DNA from: Proteobacteria bacterium UBA6921
GTDB lineage: Bacteria; Pseudomonadota; Gammaproteobacteria; SG8-11
DNA length: 5,998 nt
Assembly (NCBI GenBank): GCA_002450895.1
Contig: DKAR01000128.1
Coordinates: 1 to 5,998, forward strand
Direction of reading: 5' to 3'
Both the position numbers and the translations under genes were made by a program. Positions 5,909 to 5,998 of the stretch are shown here, piece after piece (the stretch's first letter is position 1; each line of letters starts with the position of its first letter). The notes under the pieces are model-generated. The model worked only from the letters and a program-made list of their open reading frames with translations. It did no database searches and was not told where the DNA came from.

Positions 5909-5998
5909 TTGTCTTTACCCACCTTGAGCACGGCGAGGAATGCTTCCTGGGGTATTTCCACAGTTCCAATCTGTTTCATGCGCTTCTTGCCCGCCTTC
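5905..5998 (-). CDS. lepA: LepA (elongation factor 4), C-terminal end only (runs off right edge)
   Basis: Thirty codons and a TGA stop remain of a gene that continues beyond the right edge. The visible peptide includes KKRMKQIGTVEIPQEAF followed by LAVLKVGKDK, the near-invariant C-terminal tail of LepA/EF4. LepA is a ribosome-associated translational GTPase related to EF-G that helps 30S biogenesis and translation under stress; the basic tail seen here contacts the ribosome. The GTPase domain is outside the window. The stop overlaps the lepB start by four bases (ATGA), so the two genes are co-transcribed and probably translationally coupled. The operon promoter is most likely upstream of this gene, outside the window. 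Confidence 0.96.
   Translation of the reverse strand, partial: KAGKKRMKQIGTVEIPQEAFLAVLKVGKDK

Noticed and set aside
1..5998. Search for insertion sequences, direct repeats, attachment sites, CRISPR arrays, tRNA or rRNA genes and toxin-antitoxin or defence genes.
   Set aside because: The window is almost entirely filled by ten conserved housekeeping genes in one orientation; only gaps of 76, 57, 29 and 3 bases remain, and none holds such an element.

Overview
The window is a tightly packed run of ten genes, all on the minus strand. In transcription order (right to left) they are: the end of lepA, lepB, a DUF4845 membrane-protein gene, rnc, era, recO, pdxJ, acpS, amgK and the start of murU. 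The order lepA-lepB-DUF4845-rnc-era-recO-pdxJ-acpS is the classic arrangement of Gammaproteobacteria outside the enterics (as in Pseudomonas). The protein motifs agree with that. GC content looks to be in the mid-50s percent by eye, and no finer taxonomy is justified.

Right part (about 4660-5998): the last 30 codons of lepA overlap lepB (signal peptidase I) by 4 bases. A 29-base gap with a GC-rich palindrome and a strong ribosome binding site leads into the DUF4845 gene. That gene overlaps rnc by 4 bases, and rnc must start on TTG. Middle (about 2279-4660): rnc (RNase III) is followed by a 76-base gap, the largest in the window, then era. Era overlaps recO by 11 bases. Left part (1-2275): pdxJ, acpS and amgK are joined by two consecutive GTGA overlaps with nearly identical initiation sequences. 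After 57 bases murU begins and runs off the left edge.

Functionally the cluster mixes housekeeping jobs: translation (LepA), protein export (LepB), RNA processing and 30S assembly (Rnc, Era), recombination (RecO), vitamin B6 synthesis (PdxJ), acyl carrier protein activation (AcpS) and salvage of cell-wall sugars (AmgK, MurU). They look co-transcribed because gaps are short and four junctions are 4-base stop/start overlaps. The operon promoter is probably upstream of lepA, outside the window.

No mobile element, CRISPR array, tRNA, rRNA or riboswitch is visible, and I find no convincing sign of an undescribed system. The points worth a second look are the cell-wall recycling pair attached to the acpS end of the operon, the repeated Arg-Arg-Ala-stop initiation design, the TTG start and an Asp-to-Asn change in RNase III, and two small intergenic signals.
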